NCBI GenBank assembly: GCA_003173995.1
Contig: PRDT01000067.1
Span: forward strand, 1-12,169
Direction: 5' to 3'
From: Candidatus Levyibacteriota bacterium
GTDB taxonomy: Bacteria > Patescibacteriota > Microgenomatia > Levybacterales > UBA12049
Length of the DNA: 12,169 nucleotides
In this document: positions 1 through 7,341 of the stretch, in pieces
Numbering within the stretch: position 1 is the stretch's first letter
Layout of the letters: the number at the start of each line of letters is the position of its first letter
Made by a program: the position numbers and the translations under genes
Notes under the pieces: model-generated
Told to the model about the DNA's origin: nothing
What the model saw: the letters and a program-made list of their open reading frames with translations, nothing else
Databases searched by the model: none

Positions 1-65
1 CCAGCAACAGCAAGATACCCTTTGCCCCAAAGACTTTTTTCAAGTGAAATATTGGGAATAGTCAT
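1..65 (-). CDS. rnhB: Ribonuclease HII, N-terminal fragment (runs off left edge)
   Basis: Only the first 21 codons are inside the window. They read MTIPNISLEKSLWGKGYLAVAG without a stop. The pattern of a short start, then LEKxLWxKGYxxxAG, is the N-terminus typical of bacterial RNase HII, just before the GVDEVGRG motif holding the first catalytic Asp, which would lie just beyond the edge. RNase HII cuts RNA of RNA/DNA hybrids and removes misincorporated ribonucleotides in the cytoplasm. The ATG at 65-63 is chosen because the family aligns from it; an in-frame TAA lies a short way upstream. There is no Shine-Dalgarno sequence, and a -10-like TACAAA lies 6 nt before the start. The call rests on a short segment, so a related DNA- or RNA-processing protein is not fully excluded. 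Confidence 0.72.
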   Translation of the reverse strand, partial: MTIPNISLEKSLWGKGYLAVA

Positions 66-71
66 ACACTT

Positions 72-100
72 TTTGTACCAAAATACCGCAAATTAAACAA
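72..100 (-). promoter_or_regulatory. Putative promoter of the RNase HII gene
   Basis: On the minus strand TTGTTT (100-95) and TACAAA (77-72) are separated by exactly 17 nt, and the -10 ends 6 nt before the ATG. The hexamers match consensus only partly (3/6 and 4/6). Support comes mainly from the spacing and from the same arrangement at other genes in the window. Confidence 0.4.
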
Positions 101-213
101 GGGAAATTATTACTTTTGCCCTCAAACTATCCCTTTTCAGGTAGATTGTCACGGCAATCCAAACGCCATTTCGTATCTTGAGAGCTATCTTATAAGTTTT
201 GTGGTTCGGTCTA

Positions 214-242
214 TTGACAAAAAACTCTCTAAGAATTACAAA
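214..242 (+). promoter_or_regulatory. Promoter for a short plus-strand transcript
   Basis: A perfect -35 TTGACA (214-219), a 17-nt spacer and TACAAA (237-242, 4/6 match to TATAAT) predict a transcription start near 249. The flanking protein genes are both on the minus strand, so the only target is the short region ending at the terminator at 303-339. Confidence 0.5.
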
Positions 243-248
243 AAAGGT

Positions 249-339
249 ATATGATTATGGCACCTGTCCTTGGAGCAAATTAAGCTCTAAAGGTTTTCTA
301 ACAGCAATCACTGCGTAAAGTGCGGTGATTGCTTTTTTT
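249..339 (+). ncRNA. Candidate small RNA (about 90 nt) with two hairpins
   Basis: The interval between a consensus-like promoter and a strong intrinsic terminator would give a transcript of about 90 nt. It has an internal hairpin (CCTT 268-271 and GAGC 273-276 pairing with GCTC 284-287 and AAGG 290-293, loop AAATTAA), followed by the terminator hairpin. It matches none of the common housekeeping RNAs I can recognise: there is no SRP domain IV motif, and it is too short for 6S, tmRNA or RNase P RNA. An alternative is a coding microtranscript: ATG at 251 opens a 10-codon ORF (MIMAPVLGAN, stop 281-283) whose start is 8 nt after the -10, the same geometry as real genes here. Function unknown. Confidence 0.4.
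303..339 (+). terminator. Rho-independent terminator, plus strand
   Basis: AGCAATCAC (303-311) pairs perfectly with GTGATTGCT (325-333). The stem may extend inward through a T-G wobble and a GC pair, and it is followed by a run of seven T (333-339). On the minus strand the same hairpin lies 11 nt after the methyltransferase stop but lacks a good U-tract, so it would be a weaker terminator in that direction. Confidence 0.85.
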
Positions 340-343
340 GTGC

Positions 344-1069
344 CTATTTTTTTCGACAAACAAAAAAAATTCTTCCTGTTTTGGCGATAACTTTTGGTCT
401 ACTAGGATCTATCATCTTAACAAGAGTGAAATATTTTTTGAGTGCTTTTTCAATAGAGATAACCGGAACAGTAATCTCATAGACATCTTCTTCAAGACAG
501 GTCACTTTGTCAGTTGAAACCTTATCAAATATCTCAAATCGTGCATCAAAAAGATGCTGACCTGTTTGGATAATCTTGACACACATAAGCATATCATCCT
601 GTTTTTTTACATATGCTGGAAAGCTCGCGAGGGTTTCAAGCCGAAGCGGTGTGTTAATATCAAAAATAAATACACCATTGGTATCTAAATGCTTTGCAAC
701 AAGCCCAAACATTTTTTGCCACTGCCGAAATGACAGTAAATGATTGATAGAATCAAAAATACAGATAATAGCGTCAAATTGCTTTTTAAGATTGAAATTA
801 CTCATATCTCCATAATGAAATACTGCAGAAGGCACTTTCTTCTTTGCTACTTCAAGCATGCCTGTTGAGTTATCAAGTCCTTCCAAAATATACTCTTTTG
901 GGAGTTCTTTGAGTATGTTACCAGTTCCACATGCAAGCTCTAAGACATGGAGAGATTTTTTCTTCACTGCATAACGTTTTATAAGCTTTTGAGTCAATGT
1001 AATGAGGTTACCATAGTCTCCCATGAGGCTGTCATAAAGAGAGGCAAAATGGTGACTGTAGACTGCCAT
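344..1069 (-). CDS. Class I SAM-dependent methyltransferase
   Basis: 241 residues. Motif I VLELACGTGN (residues 42-51) is the SAM-binding glycine loop. GLDNS with acidic D66 ends strand beta 2 and would bind the ribose hydroxyls. FHYGDMSNF (D88) and the FDAIICIFDSINHL strand (98-111) are motifs II and IV of the Rossmann-like fold. The N-terminal YSHHFASLYDSLM is the usual opening of small-molecule methyltransferases in the Methyltransf_25/11 group. The substrate cannot be told from sequence. The ATG at 1069 is preferred over an in-frame TTG at 1105 because the family alignment begins there. No Shine-Dalgarno is present; a weak -10-like TACTAT lies 5 nt upstream. It is divergent from the kinase gene at 1159 and ends in TAG. 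Cytoplasmic, no membrane segment. Confidence 0.85.
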   Translation of the reverse strand: MAVYSHHFASLYDSLMGDYGNLITLTQKLIKRYAVKKKSLHVLELACGTGNILKELPKEYILEGLDNSTGMLEVAKKKVPSAVFHYGDMSNFNLKKQFDAIICIFDSINHLLSFRQWQKMFGLVAKHLDTNGVFIFDINTPLRLETLASFPAYVKKQDDMLMCVKIIQTGQHLFDARFEIFDKVSTDKVTCLEEDVYEITVPVISIEKALKKYFTLVKMIDPSRPKVIAKTGRIFFVCRKK

Positions 1070-1137
1070 TGAGAATAGTATGTAACGACAAGATATAAAT
1101 TGCAATAATAAAAATATGTATTCTTAAGCAAATAGCG

Positions 1138-1143
1138 TATAAT
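1138..1143 (+). promoter_or_regulatory. -10 element (TATAAT) of the GAF-PAS kinase gene
   Basis: A perfect TATAAT ends 15 nt before the ATG at 1159, predicting transcription from about 1150 and a 5' leader of about 8 nt, too short for a Shine-Dalgarno. No convincing -35 is visible 16-18 nt upstream. Confidence 0.5.
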
Positions 1144-1158
1144 GCATCTGTTAAATCT

Positions 1159-2775
1159 ATGGGAAGTGCAGTACAGCCAAAAGCATTTGTCCAACTTACA
1201 CGATTACAAAAGGTGAGTTCTCTTCTGGTAAGGGCCCAAACGACAAAAGAGATTGCTCGAATTATTGTTGATGAAGGATTTAGGGCAATGGATGCGATTA
1301 GTGGAGATCTTATTCTTTTATCTGAAGATAAAACTCATTATGATCTTCTCGCATTTAGAGGTTATCCAGAAAATTTTCTGAATAATTTTCCTCATTTATC
1401 ACTCAAGACACCGCTACTTACCAATGAGGTGATTGCTTCAAAAAAACCATTTTTTCTTGAGAGCGCAAAGGACCTAGATAATAAATATCAACATGCAAAA
1501 AAGTATTTGCTATTATCTCACTCGAATGCAGCTGCTATTTTTCCTCTAAAGATACAAAATAATGTTATTGGTATTTTGCAATTCACCTTTAAAGATGCAC
1601 ATGAGTTTTCGCTTGAAAATAAAAGGTTTATGTATGCTTTATCAGATCAATGTTCAAATGCATTAGATCGTGCACTTGCTTTGGAGCATGTACGCCAATC
1701 TAAAGAAGAGTTAGAAGTAATCTTAGAAAGTGTTGCTGATGCAGTAACAGTGAGAGATAGCGAGGGAACTATTATGTATGTTAATGACGCATCTTGTCGA
1801 TTGCATCACTGCAGTCCATCAGAACTTATCGGCAAAACACATGACGAATATAAAAATTTCTATGGCCGTGTGGAAAATGAACATGGTCAACTGGTAGAAA
1901 ACGATGAATTGCCCTCACACAAGATCTATAAAGGAGCAAAGTATGCAGAAGGAATTTTTAAAGAAACGCTCAAAAAAAGCGGTCATACACAATGGGTAAA
2001 AATTAAATCAGTAGGTATATATGGAAAAGATAAAAAATTACAGTTTGTTGTTAATGTATCTCAGGATATCACAACAGAAAAGCAAGCAGATTCGCTCAAA
2101 GATGAATTTATTAGCATTGCAAGCCACGAACTGAAGACACCTATTACGAGCCTGAAAGCATTTGCGCAGGTTCTCCAACATAAATTTACCAAAGAGAAAA
2201 ATAATGAGGCAGCAGAACTACTGCAAAAAATGAATTATCAAATTGATAGACTGACTACTCTTGTGGTCGATCTTTTGGATATAACAAAGATTGAAGGAGG
2301 GAAATTAGCACTTCATGAAGAACCAATCAATATTGATACGCTTACCAGGGAATTTGTTGAAGAAATGCAGCGTATTACCACGAGTCATGAAATATTGTTA
2401 CAAGGTCATACAAAAAGTATTATTTGCGCAGATAAAGAAAGACTTGGACAAGTCATGACCAATTTATTGACTAATGCAGTCAAATATTCACCAGAGAGCA
2501 AGAAAGTTATTGTGAGATTGAAAAAGGATGCTCAAAATATCGTTATTTCAGTACAAGACTTTGGTATTGGTATTCCAAAAGACAAGCAAAATCATATTTT
2601 TAAACGATTTTACCGTGAGACAGGATTTAAGGAGAATACATTCCCAGGGCTTGGGTTAGGTCTCTACATAACATCAGAAATTATCAAAAGGCAAAAGGGG
2701 AAAATTTGGGTTGAAAGCAAAAAAGGAAAAGGATCTACATTTTCTTTTTCTCTACCTATCTGCGATGACCACTAG
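1159..2775 (+). CDS. GAF-PAS sensor histidine kinase (soluble)
   Basis: 538 residues, no signal peptide or membrane span, so the sensed signal is probably cytoplasmic. Order: GAF domain (about 13-175), short helical linker, PAS domain (about 185-305), HisKA dimerisation domain and HATPase_c. The phosphoacceptor is H323 in SHELKTPIT. The N box is NLLTNAVKYS (435-444), the G1 box DFGIGI begins at D467, the F box is FKRFYR, and the G2 box GLGLGLYI starts at G497. All catalytic boxes are intact, so it should autophosphorylate. There is no receiver domain and no response regulator in the window. The gene is followed 120 bp later by a kinase with the same C-terminal half, suggesting duplication with exchanged sensory modules. 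The start ATG has no Shine-Dalgarno; a TATAAT lies just upstream. The ligand of the GAF and PAS domains is unknown. It ends in TAG. Confidence 0.93.
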   Translation: MGSAVQPKAFVQLTRLQKVSSLLVRAQTTKEIARIIVDEGFRAMDAISGDLILLSEDKTHYDLLAFRGYPENFLNNFPHLSLKTPLLTNEVIASKKPFFLESAKDLDNKYQHAKKYLLLSHSNAAAIFPLKIQNNVIGILQFTFKDAHEFSLENKRFMYALSDQCSNALDRALALEHVRQSKEELEVILESVADAVTVRDSEGTIMYVNDASCRLHHCSPSELIGKTHDEYKNFYGRVENEHGQLVENDELPSHKIYKGAKYAEGIFKETLKKSGHTQWVKIKSVGIYGKDKKLQFVVNVSQDITTEKQADSLKDEFISIASHELKTPITSLKAFAQVLQHKFTKEKNNEAAELLQKMNYQIDRLTTLVVDLLDITKIEGGKLALHEEPINIDTLTREFVEEMQRITTSHEILLQGHTKSIICADKERLGQVMTNLLTNAVKYSPESKKVIVRLKKDAQNIVISVQDFGIGIPKDKQNHIFKRFYRETGFKENTFPGLGLGLYITSEIIKRQKGKIWVESKKGKGSTFSFSLPICDDH

Positions 2776-2880
2776 TGTCTTCTGTTAGTACTATACTTTC
2801 TCGCACCTTTTGCTGCTTCACGAAGCCTCTATTCCTTTGTTCTAATTTGTATAGAAAGCCTGCTACTTGAATAAATTTGA

Positions 2881-2886
2881 TATACT
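2881..2886 (+). promoter_or_regulatory. -10 element (TATACT) of the PAS-PAS kinase gene
   Basis: TATACT (5/6 to consensus) ends 9 nt before the ATG at 2896, placing the transcription start within a few bases of the start codon. No clear -35 is found. This suggests the second kinase has its own transcript and is not simply read through from the first. Confidence 0.45.
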
Positions 2887-2895
2887 CGACGTGGC

Positions 2896-4335
2896 ATGAA
2901 GGCACTTTCTCTTCCTAACTTTGAAGAACTTCTGGAAAGCATCCAAGATGGATTTGTAGTTGTAGATAAAACCCTGAGATATGTTTATTTGAATAAAAAA
3001 GCAGAAGAAATCATTGGCATACCTATTGAAAAACTCCTCGGCAAACGATTTACTGATAAATTCCCAGATCACAATCTCAATCTTGTTGATCTTTTAAAAA
3101 TAGTTGAACAGACATGGATTGAAAGAAAAAATGCAACTTTAGAAATTTATTTCAAGCCTCAAAAACGCTGGTATTACCTTATTATTTATCCTTTTAAAGA
3201 TATGTATTCTGTTATATTTCGAGATATCACAGCTGAAAAGCAAATAAGAGATGACTTACAGAGCTCTAAAAAGCAATTGGATCTCCTTTTCAGAAATATT
3301 TCAGATGGTGTTGTCATACAAGATCCAACCGGAAAATTTGTGTATGTCAACAATGCAGCAGTAGAAATGAGTAAATTCCCTAATGAGAAGTCTATGCTTT
3401 CACTAACAGATGTTGGGTTACCAGGTCATTATTTCCTTTTAGACGAAGAAGGTATTGCTCTCTCTTGGGAAGATGCTCCAGGAAGGCAAGTGCTTTTTGG
3501 AGGAAAAGAATCGGCTGAAAAAGTACTCTGTGTCGTTGATAAAGAAACACGAGAAGAGATATGGCTTGATGTCAAATCTGCAAAAATTTTTGTCTCTCCT
3601 GATAAGGTACCCCATGTTATGAGTATTTTTCACAATGTAACAGTACTGAAAAAACTCGAAAGACAGAAAGATAATTTTCTTTCCCTCGTAAGTCACGAAC
3701 TCAAAACGCCACTGACCAGTATGAAAGCCTATCTTGATATCTTGCAAAAACAATCAAAGCATATACATGATGCCAAGACAGCGACCATTATTTCACGAGT
3801 AAAAAGTGATACAGACAAACTCATAGAACTTGTCCACTCGCTCCTTGATATTTCTCGTATCCAAGAAGGAAAATTACAGATAGTCAAACACAAATTTTCT
3901 CTTGCTTCACTTTTAAAGGAAGTTACCGAAGATATACAACCAATTACTCATCATCCTATTCAGGTTAATTATTCCAAGACTTCTTCTGTAAATGCTGATA
4001 GAGATAAAGTAGCACAAGTACTAGTAAATCTTCTGACAAATGCCATCAAATATTCACCTGAGGAAAAGCCTATCATTCTTCAGGCAAAAGCCAATGAGCA
4101 TGAAGTAGTTATTTCTGTAAAAGACTTTGGCACAGGAATTTCACAAAAAGAACAAAAAAAAATATTTAATAGATTCTACCAATCAGCTAGATATGCTACA
4201 TTTCCAGGCCTCGGTCTTGGCCTCTATATTAGTTCTGAGATAGTTCGAATGCATAATGGAAAAATATGGGTTAAAAGTACAGAAGGGAAGGGATCAACCT
4301 TTTATTTCTCACTGCCATATCACAAAAGTAAATAG
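2896..4335 (+). CDS. PAS-PAS sensor histidine kinase (soluble)
   Basis: 479 residues, cytoplasmic, no membrane span. The first PAS domain spans about 8-115 and the second about 126-250; each ends in the usual FRDIT/FHNVT strand. HisKA follows, with phosphoacceptor H267 in SHELKTPLT. The ATPase domain has N box NLLTNAIKYS (378-387), G1 box DFGTGI starting at D410, F box FNRFYQ, and G2 box GLGLGLYI from G438. All required residues are present. The HisKA and ATPase halves closely resemble those of the upstream kinase, including the FPGLGLGLYI segment and the GKIWV and GKGST strings, so the two are paralogues. The second PAS also resembles the single PAS of the neighbour. The partner response regulator is not in the window. 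The gene ends (TAG) 3 bp from the convergent JAMM-protein gene. Confidence 0.93.
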   Translation: MKALSLPNFEELLESIQDGFVVVDKTLRYVYLNKKAEEIIGIPIEKLLGKRFTDKFPDHNLNLVDLLKIVEQTWIERKNATLEIYFKPQKRWYYLIIYPFKDMYSVIFRDITAEKQIRDDLQSSKKQLDLLFRNISDGVVIQDPTGKFVYVNNAAVEMSKFPNEKSMLSLTDVGLPGHYFLLDEEGIALSWEDAPGRQVLFGGKESAEKVLCVVDKETREEIWLDVKSAKIFVSPDKVPHVMSIFHNVTVLKKLERQKDNFLSLVSHELKTPLTSMKAYLDILQKQSKHIHDAKTATIISRVKSDTDKLIELVHSLLDISRIQEGKLQIVKHKFSLASLLKEVTEDIQPITHHPIQVNYSKTSSVNADRDKVAQVLVNLLTNAIKYSPEEKPIILQAKANEHEVVISVKDFGTGISQKEQKKIFNRFYQSARYATFPGLGLGLYISSEIVRMHNGKIWVKSTEGKGSTFYFSLPYHKSK

Positions 4336-4338
4336 AAA

Positions 4339-5937
4339 CTATGCAATTCGTTGAAGTTGTAAATCTGTCGCAGGAGCTAATGGATCCCAGTCTCCCACAT
4401 AAAGGCCAATGTATGCTTCTTCACAATCACCAATAACACCACGTAACAACTGCTGCTCAAGTGTTGAGACGATATCTTCGGGCAACTCATCAATAAGACT
4501 TTGTACTAATTGATTCATAAGATGTTGTTGCTCATCACGATCCTTTGTTGCTAAGTACTCATTATATAAAGCGATTGATTGAGCCTCATACTTTGCCTGA
4601 ATAATTTCCAGCATCTGTTGAGGAATTATTGAAGCAAGGTAACTAATAGCCTTGTCTCGCATATTGATATCTCGAAATGTACGTGTCCATTCAGTGTGCT
4701 CCTCTCTGGGGAGTACTATCGCCTCAGCACTCGGGACAATTGCATATATTTTAGACTTGGAAGCAACAAGATGGACTTTTGAGTCTCCTTGTGGGAGATC
4801 TCCAATACGAAGCTCTGTACTTGAGCTCAAATCAGCAGTAGATGGAGGAGAAATTCTTCTCCATAATTCACGACAAACATATCCTAACATAACCTCTGCA
4901 TCAGATTCTCTCTCAGGATACGTCATGTCAGGTAAGGGTTGATACTGATTAAGAATATAATGAGGTATATACGGATGAGTATGGATAGTACCAACAACTT
5001 TATATCCTTGTTCTGCTCTATCTTGAGCTAATCTACTTACATAGATTGTTTCTGTGTGGGCTGATCTCTCTCCAACTAACACATCATTTAGAGGAACATA
5101 GACACTACCGCTAAATCTACTCTCAGCAATAATTCCACCTGTCTCAAGCGTATGATATCTTTCTTTTGTCGCTGCAAGTTGGTCTTCAGGATAACCTCTC
5201 TCTTTCAACACCTCAATAGTATGTTCAGTAAGCGCAGCCATGTGCCTTACTTCTTCCACAACATCATGAGGGACAACAACTCCACCAGGTAATTTCTCAT
5301 AGGCAAGGCGCAATTCATAGTCATCATGGAGTCTGCTGATATCCACAATTTTTGTTCGCTGAGCCTCTGTCATGCTTTCAGCCCGAGGGACAAATCTATC
5401 CCGTTGTGTCTGATACCTTCCAATAATATCTGTTGTTGGTCCTTCTTCACCTTCACTTACAAATTCTGGCTTATCAATATAGACAATTTCTGTTACTCTT
5501 CCCCGGCTAAAAAGAGGCATATCATCTCTCAGACTCACTCCATACCTATCAATTGCTTGTACTCTTATGCCAGAGACTTGTCCTATCTCCAAATCATGAC
5601 CAGAAGTAAGAACAAATCTATCCTTGCGAGGAGAGAAAATAGTATCATCTACCCAAGCGCTAAGATCTGTATCATAGACTAAGTGATAAATAATGTCTTC
5701 TTGTCCATCTACTCCTTCAGTGGCAACATATACCTCTGTTCGCGGCTCAAGCAGTGTGCGCAGGTCAAGTCGTGCACCTTCTTGAGAAGAACCATATCCC
5801 CATGAAGGTTCAAAATGTTTTTGACCCAAATCATCAACTGTATAGAATCTATTGGCTACTTGGACCCTGTCAAATTTGGGAGGTAAATGAACTTCATGAG
5901 AAATACCTGACTCCGGTAAAGCAAGCGTATCAGTCAT
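4339..5937 (-). CDS. JAMM/MPN (JAB) metalloprotease-like protein with a long insertion
   Basis: 532 residues. The centre carries a JAMM signature: E265 in LETGGIIAES, H319-T-H321-P in GTIHTHPY, and S366-x-x-D369 in PPSTADL. In the JAB/MPN family these Glu, His, His and Asp residues hold and activate a zinc ion for cleaving isopeptide or peptide bonds, for example of ubiquitin-like tags or cysteine-carrier proteins. Normally about six residues separate the HxHP from the Ser; here there are over 40 (about 323-365), so the loop is heavily expanded. The N-terminal 260 residues look beta-rich and are unrecognised. The C-terminal 425-500 is probably helical. No signal peptide. Promoter hexamers lie 7 nt before the ATG, with no Shine-Dalgarno. 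It is divergent from the gene at 6054. Substrate unknown; no E1 or E2 homologue is visible nearby. It ends in TAG. Confidence 0.75.
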   Translation of the reverse strand: MTDTLALPESGISHEVHLPPKFDRVQVANRFYTVDDLGQKHFEPSWGYGSSQEGARLDLRTLLEPRTEVYVATEGVDGQEDIIYHLVYDTDLSAWVDDTIFSPRKDRFVLTSGHDLEIGQVSGIRVQAIDRYGVSLRDDMPLFSRGRVTEIVYIDKPEFVSEGEEGPTTDIIGRYQTQRDRFVPRAESMTEAQRTKIVDISRLHDDYELRLAYEKLPGGVVVPHDVVEEVRHMAALTEHTIEVLKERGYPEDQLAATKERYHTLETGGIIAESRFSGSVYVPLNDVLVGERSAHTETIYVSRLAQDRAEQGYKVVGTIHTHPYIPHYILNQYQPLPDMTYPERESDAEVMLGYVCRELWRRISPPSTADLSSSTELRIGDLPQGDSKVHLVASKSKIYAIVPSAEAIVLPREEHTEWTRTFRDINMRDKAISYLASIIPQQMLEIIQAKYEAQSIALYNEYLATKDRDEQQHLMNQLVQSLIDELPEDIVSTLEQQLLRGVIGDCEEAYIGLYVGDWDPLAPATDLQLQRIA

Positions 5938-5944
5938 ACTTCAT

Positions 5945-5973
5945 ATCGTAAAAGCTCTTTTCTAAAATAACAA
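5945..5973 (-). promoter_or_regulatory. Promoter of the JAMM-protein gene
   Basis: TTGTTA (5973-5968) and TACGAT (5950-5945) are separated by exactly 17 nt, each matching consensus at 4/6. The -10 ends 7 nt before the ATG at 5937, so the start site should coincide with the start codon. Confidence 0.5.
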
Positions 5974-5975
5974 GT

Positions 5976-6002
5976 GGGATTGGGGGATTGCCTACTGCCC
6001 AA
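5976..6002. promoter_or_regulatory. Possible operator between divergent promoters
   Basis: Two copies of GGGATTG (5976-5982 and 5984-5990) lie 8 nt apart, overlapping an inverted repeat TTGGG (5980-5984) / CCCAA (5998-6002). The site sits between the -35 elements of the two divergent genes, a place where one bound protein could affect both. The elements are short, so chance is possible. Confidence 0.25.
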
Positions 6003-6018
6003 CTAGCCTATATATAAC

Positions 6019-6046
6019 TTGACATTTACAATAATAGACCTATAAT
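6019..6046 (+). promoter_or_regulatory. Near-consensus promoter of the 6054 gene
   Basis: Perfect TTGACA (6019-6024), a 16-nt spacer and perfect TATAAT (6041-6046). The -10 ends 7 nt before the ATG at 6054, predicting a leaderless transcript. This is the strongest promoter by sequence in the window. Confidence 0.75.
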
Positions 6047-6053
6047 ACTGGTC

Positions 6054-6752
6054 ATGGCAGAGAGACAATTATCGGCAAAGTTAAATCATGATCGGTCTGG
6101 TTATGAGTATCTTTATGCTCACGGACCAATGACGTTGGGAGAATTAAGGCAAGCACTCCCAGAAGCATGGGCAAGGCTTTGTCATGCCAGTGATAGCGTC
6201 TATAATATCGACCAAGCGGTACGAGAAGAATTAAATCCAGCTATTTTTGTAAGGTCGATTTTCAGACATGGAGGAGCTGTCACTCAACAAGGAGTATTTG
6301 GCACAAGACCCCTCACAGAAATCATTGCTGATATGCCAAAAGCTTGGCAAGAAGAATTGCAAGTCTATGGAGCTCTAAGCCGTCGTCTCTCAGAATATGC
6401 GGAAAATGGCGTACGACTTGGACTTGCTTCAGCCGATCCTGCAGAAAGCGCTACAATTATTGATCCTAGCTTTATTAACAATATTGGTTATCGTATTACT
6501 AGTGGGAAAGGTGTTGCATTTGGCTATAAAGAAGATAAAGCAAGACAAATTATTGAGTATGAACGAGCAAGAAATACATCGCTCAGAAGATATTCATCTG
6601 ATTTTGCCCATATTCCTTTTGCAATTGAAGCAGTTACACGAAATATAATAACAGAAAAAAGAAAACAGACTTCTCGACTTCACCCTTATATTCCTGTTGC
6701 AGATCGTGCCATAGCAAGAGCTTCGCTTATAAGTATGGTAGGGCGAATGTAG
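6054..6752 (+). CDS. Hypothetical protein, 232 residues
   Basis: I do not recognise a family. The protein is soluble-looking, rich in Ala and Arg, and mostly helical in appearance, without signal peptide, membrane segment or obvious catalytic motif. Residues about 17-40 (HGPMTLGELRQAL) could be a helix-turn-helix-like segment, but this is weak. The middle contains Gly-rich turns (FRHGGAVTQQGVFGTR), and residues about 150-175 (GYRITSGKGVAFGYKEDKAR) may form a beta hairpin. Start ATG is supported by the consensus promoter directly upstream and by the absence of any earlier in-frame alternative close by. It is divergent from the JAMM-protein gene with a 116-bp shared control region, so the two may be co-regulated or work together (inference). 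It ends in TAG, 30 bp before the end of the convergent YdeI-like gene. Confidence 0.8.
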   Translation: MAERQLSAKLNHDRSGYEYLYAHGPMTLGELRQALPEAWARLCHASDSVYNIDQAVREELNPAIFVRSIFRHGGAVTQQGVFGTRPLTEIIADMPKAWQEELQVYGALSRRLSEYAENGVRLGLASADPAESATIIDPSFINNIGYRITSGKGVAFGYKEDKARQIIEYERARNTSLRRYSSDFAHIPFAIEAVTRNIITEKRKQTSRLHPYIPVADRAIARASLISMVGRM

Positions 6753-6782
6753 TCTATACTGTAAAAATTCCTTCCTTATTTT

Positions 6783-7334
6783 TTATACGTTGGGCTCAAG
6801 AAGTGTCCAATTATGTGAGACTGTAGGGTCACTACACATATTACGATTAAAGCAGCAAGGTCTTCTCATTCCTTTATTGAGTTTGTCTAAAGCAACCTGA
6901 ATATGTTTTTGACGAGTCTCTACTGTCTTAACCGCACGTACCCAACGTATCCAGTCCCACCTAGCCATTGGAGTGATATCTTTCCATAATGCCTCCGCTT
7001 TAGGTGAAGAAGAGAGCGCTTTCTTCAAATCTTCAGGAACTTCTGGCTCTATCCACTCTTTAGTTGGCTCAAGTGATACTTCTACAGTATCTCCTGAGCT
7101 AGCATGAGCCTCAGTAAGTAATTTTTTATCTGGGCCAAACCAATGGCTTGGCTGTATTCCTTTTCCATATCTTCCATCTGGCTCAAGAAGCGTCTTAAAT
7201 GGTATACCATTGAGTGTCCCACTAACCATGAGCATACCTCGAGAGGGAAGTTGGACACTTGCTTCTTCAGGTAATCGCAGAATAATACGTGAGTTAATGG
7301 TATAGAGTTTGGTTTGAAAATAGATTGCTGACAT
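6783..7334 (-). CDS. YdeI/OmdA-like protein (DUF1905 plus OmdA domains)
   Basis: 183 residues. The first half (about 4-90) matches the DUF1905 pattern: an opening strand, IILRLPEEASVQLP, then a strand ending in GTLNGIPFKTLLEPDG, then GDTVEVSLEP. The second half has VPEDLKKALSSSPKAEALW followed by the YdeI/OmdA core, in which W126 to G155 includes VKTVETRQKHI and LNKGMRRPC. Members are linked to bacteriocin or antimicrobial-peptide resistance and ferric-reductase-linked stress in other bacteria, but the biochemical role is unsettled. After RRPC there is a 23-residue tail with further cysteines (C161, C167), which might bind a metal or be redox active. Cytoplasmic. AATAAT lies 7 nt before the ATG and an AGG is also present. 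It ends in TAA. Confidence 0.8.
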   Translation of the reverse strand: MSAIYFQTKLYTINSRIILRLPEEASVQLPSRGMLMVSGTLNGIPFKTLLEPDGRYGKGIQPSHWFGPDKKLLTEAHASSGDTVEVSLEPTKEWIEPEVPEDLKKALSSSPKAEALWKDITPMARWDWIRWVRAVKTVETRQKHIQVALDKLNKGMRRPCCFNRNMCSDPTVSHNWTLLEPNV

Positions 7335-7341
7335 ATTACCT

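Noticed and set aside
273..283. GAGCAAATTAA shared with the minus strand at 7400-7390
   Set aside because: An 11-base match between AT-rich stretches is expected by chance in a 12-kb window read on both strands.
1067..1105. Alternative TTG start of the methyltransferase at 1105
   Set aside because: The extra 12 residues do not resemble the family N-terminus, and the internal ATG gives the usual opening.
2776..2895. Possible terminator at GCTTCACGAAGC between the kinase genes
   Set aside because: The stem is only 4-5 bp and no T-run follows it.
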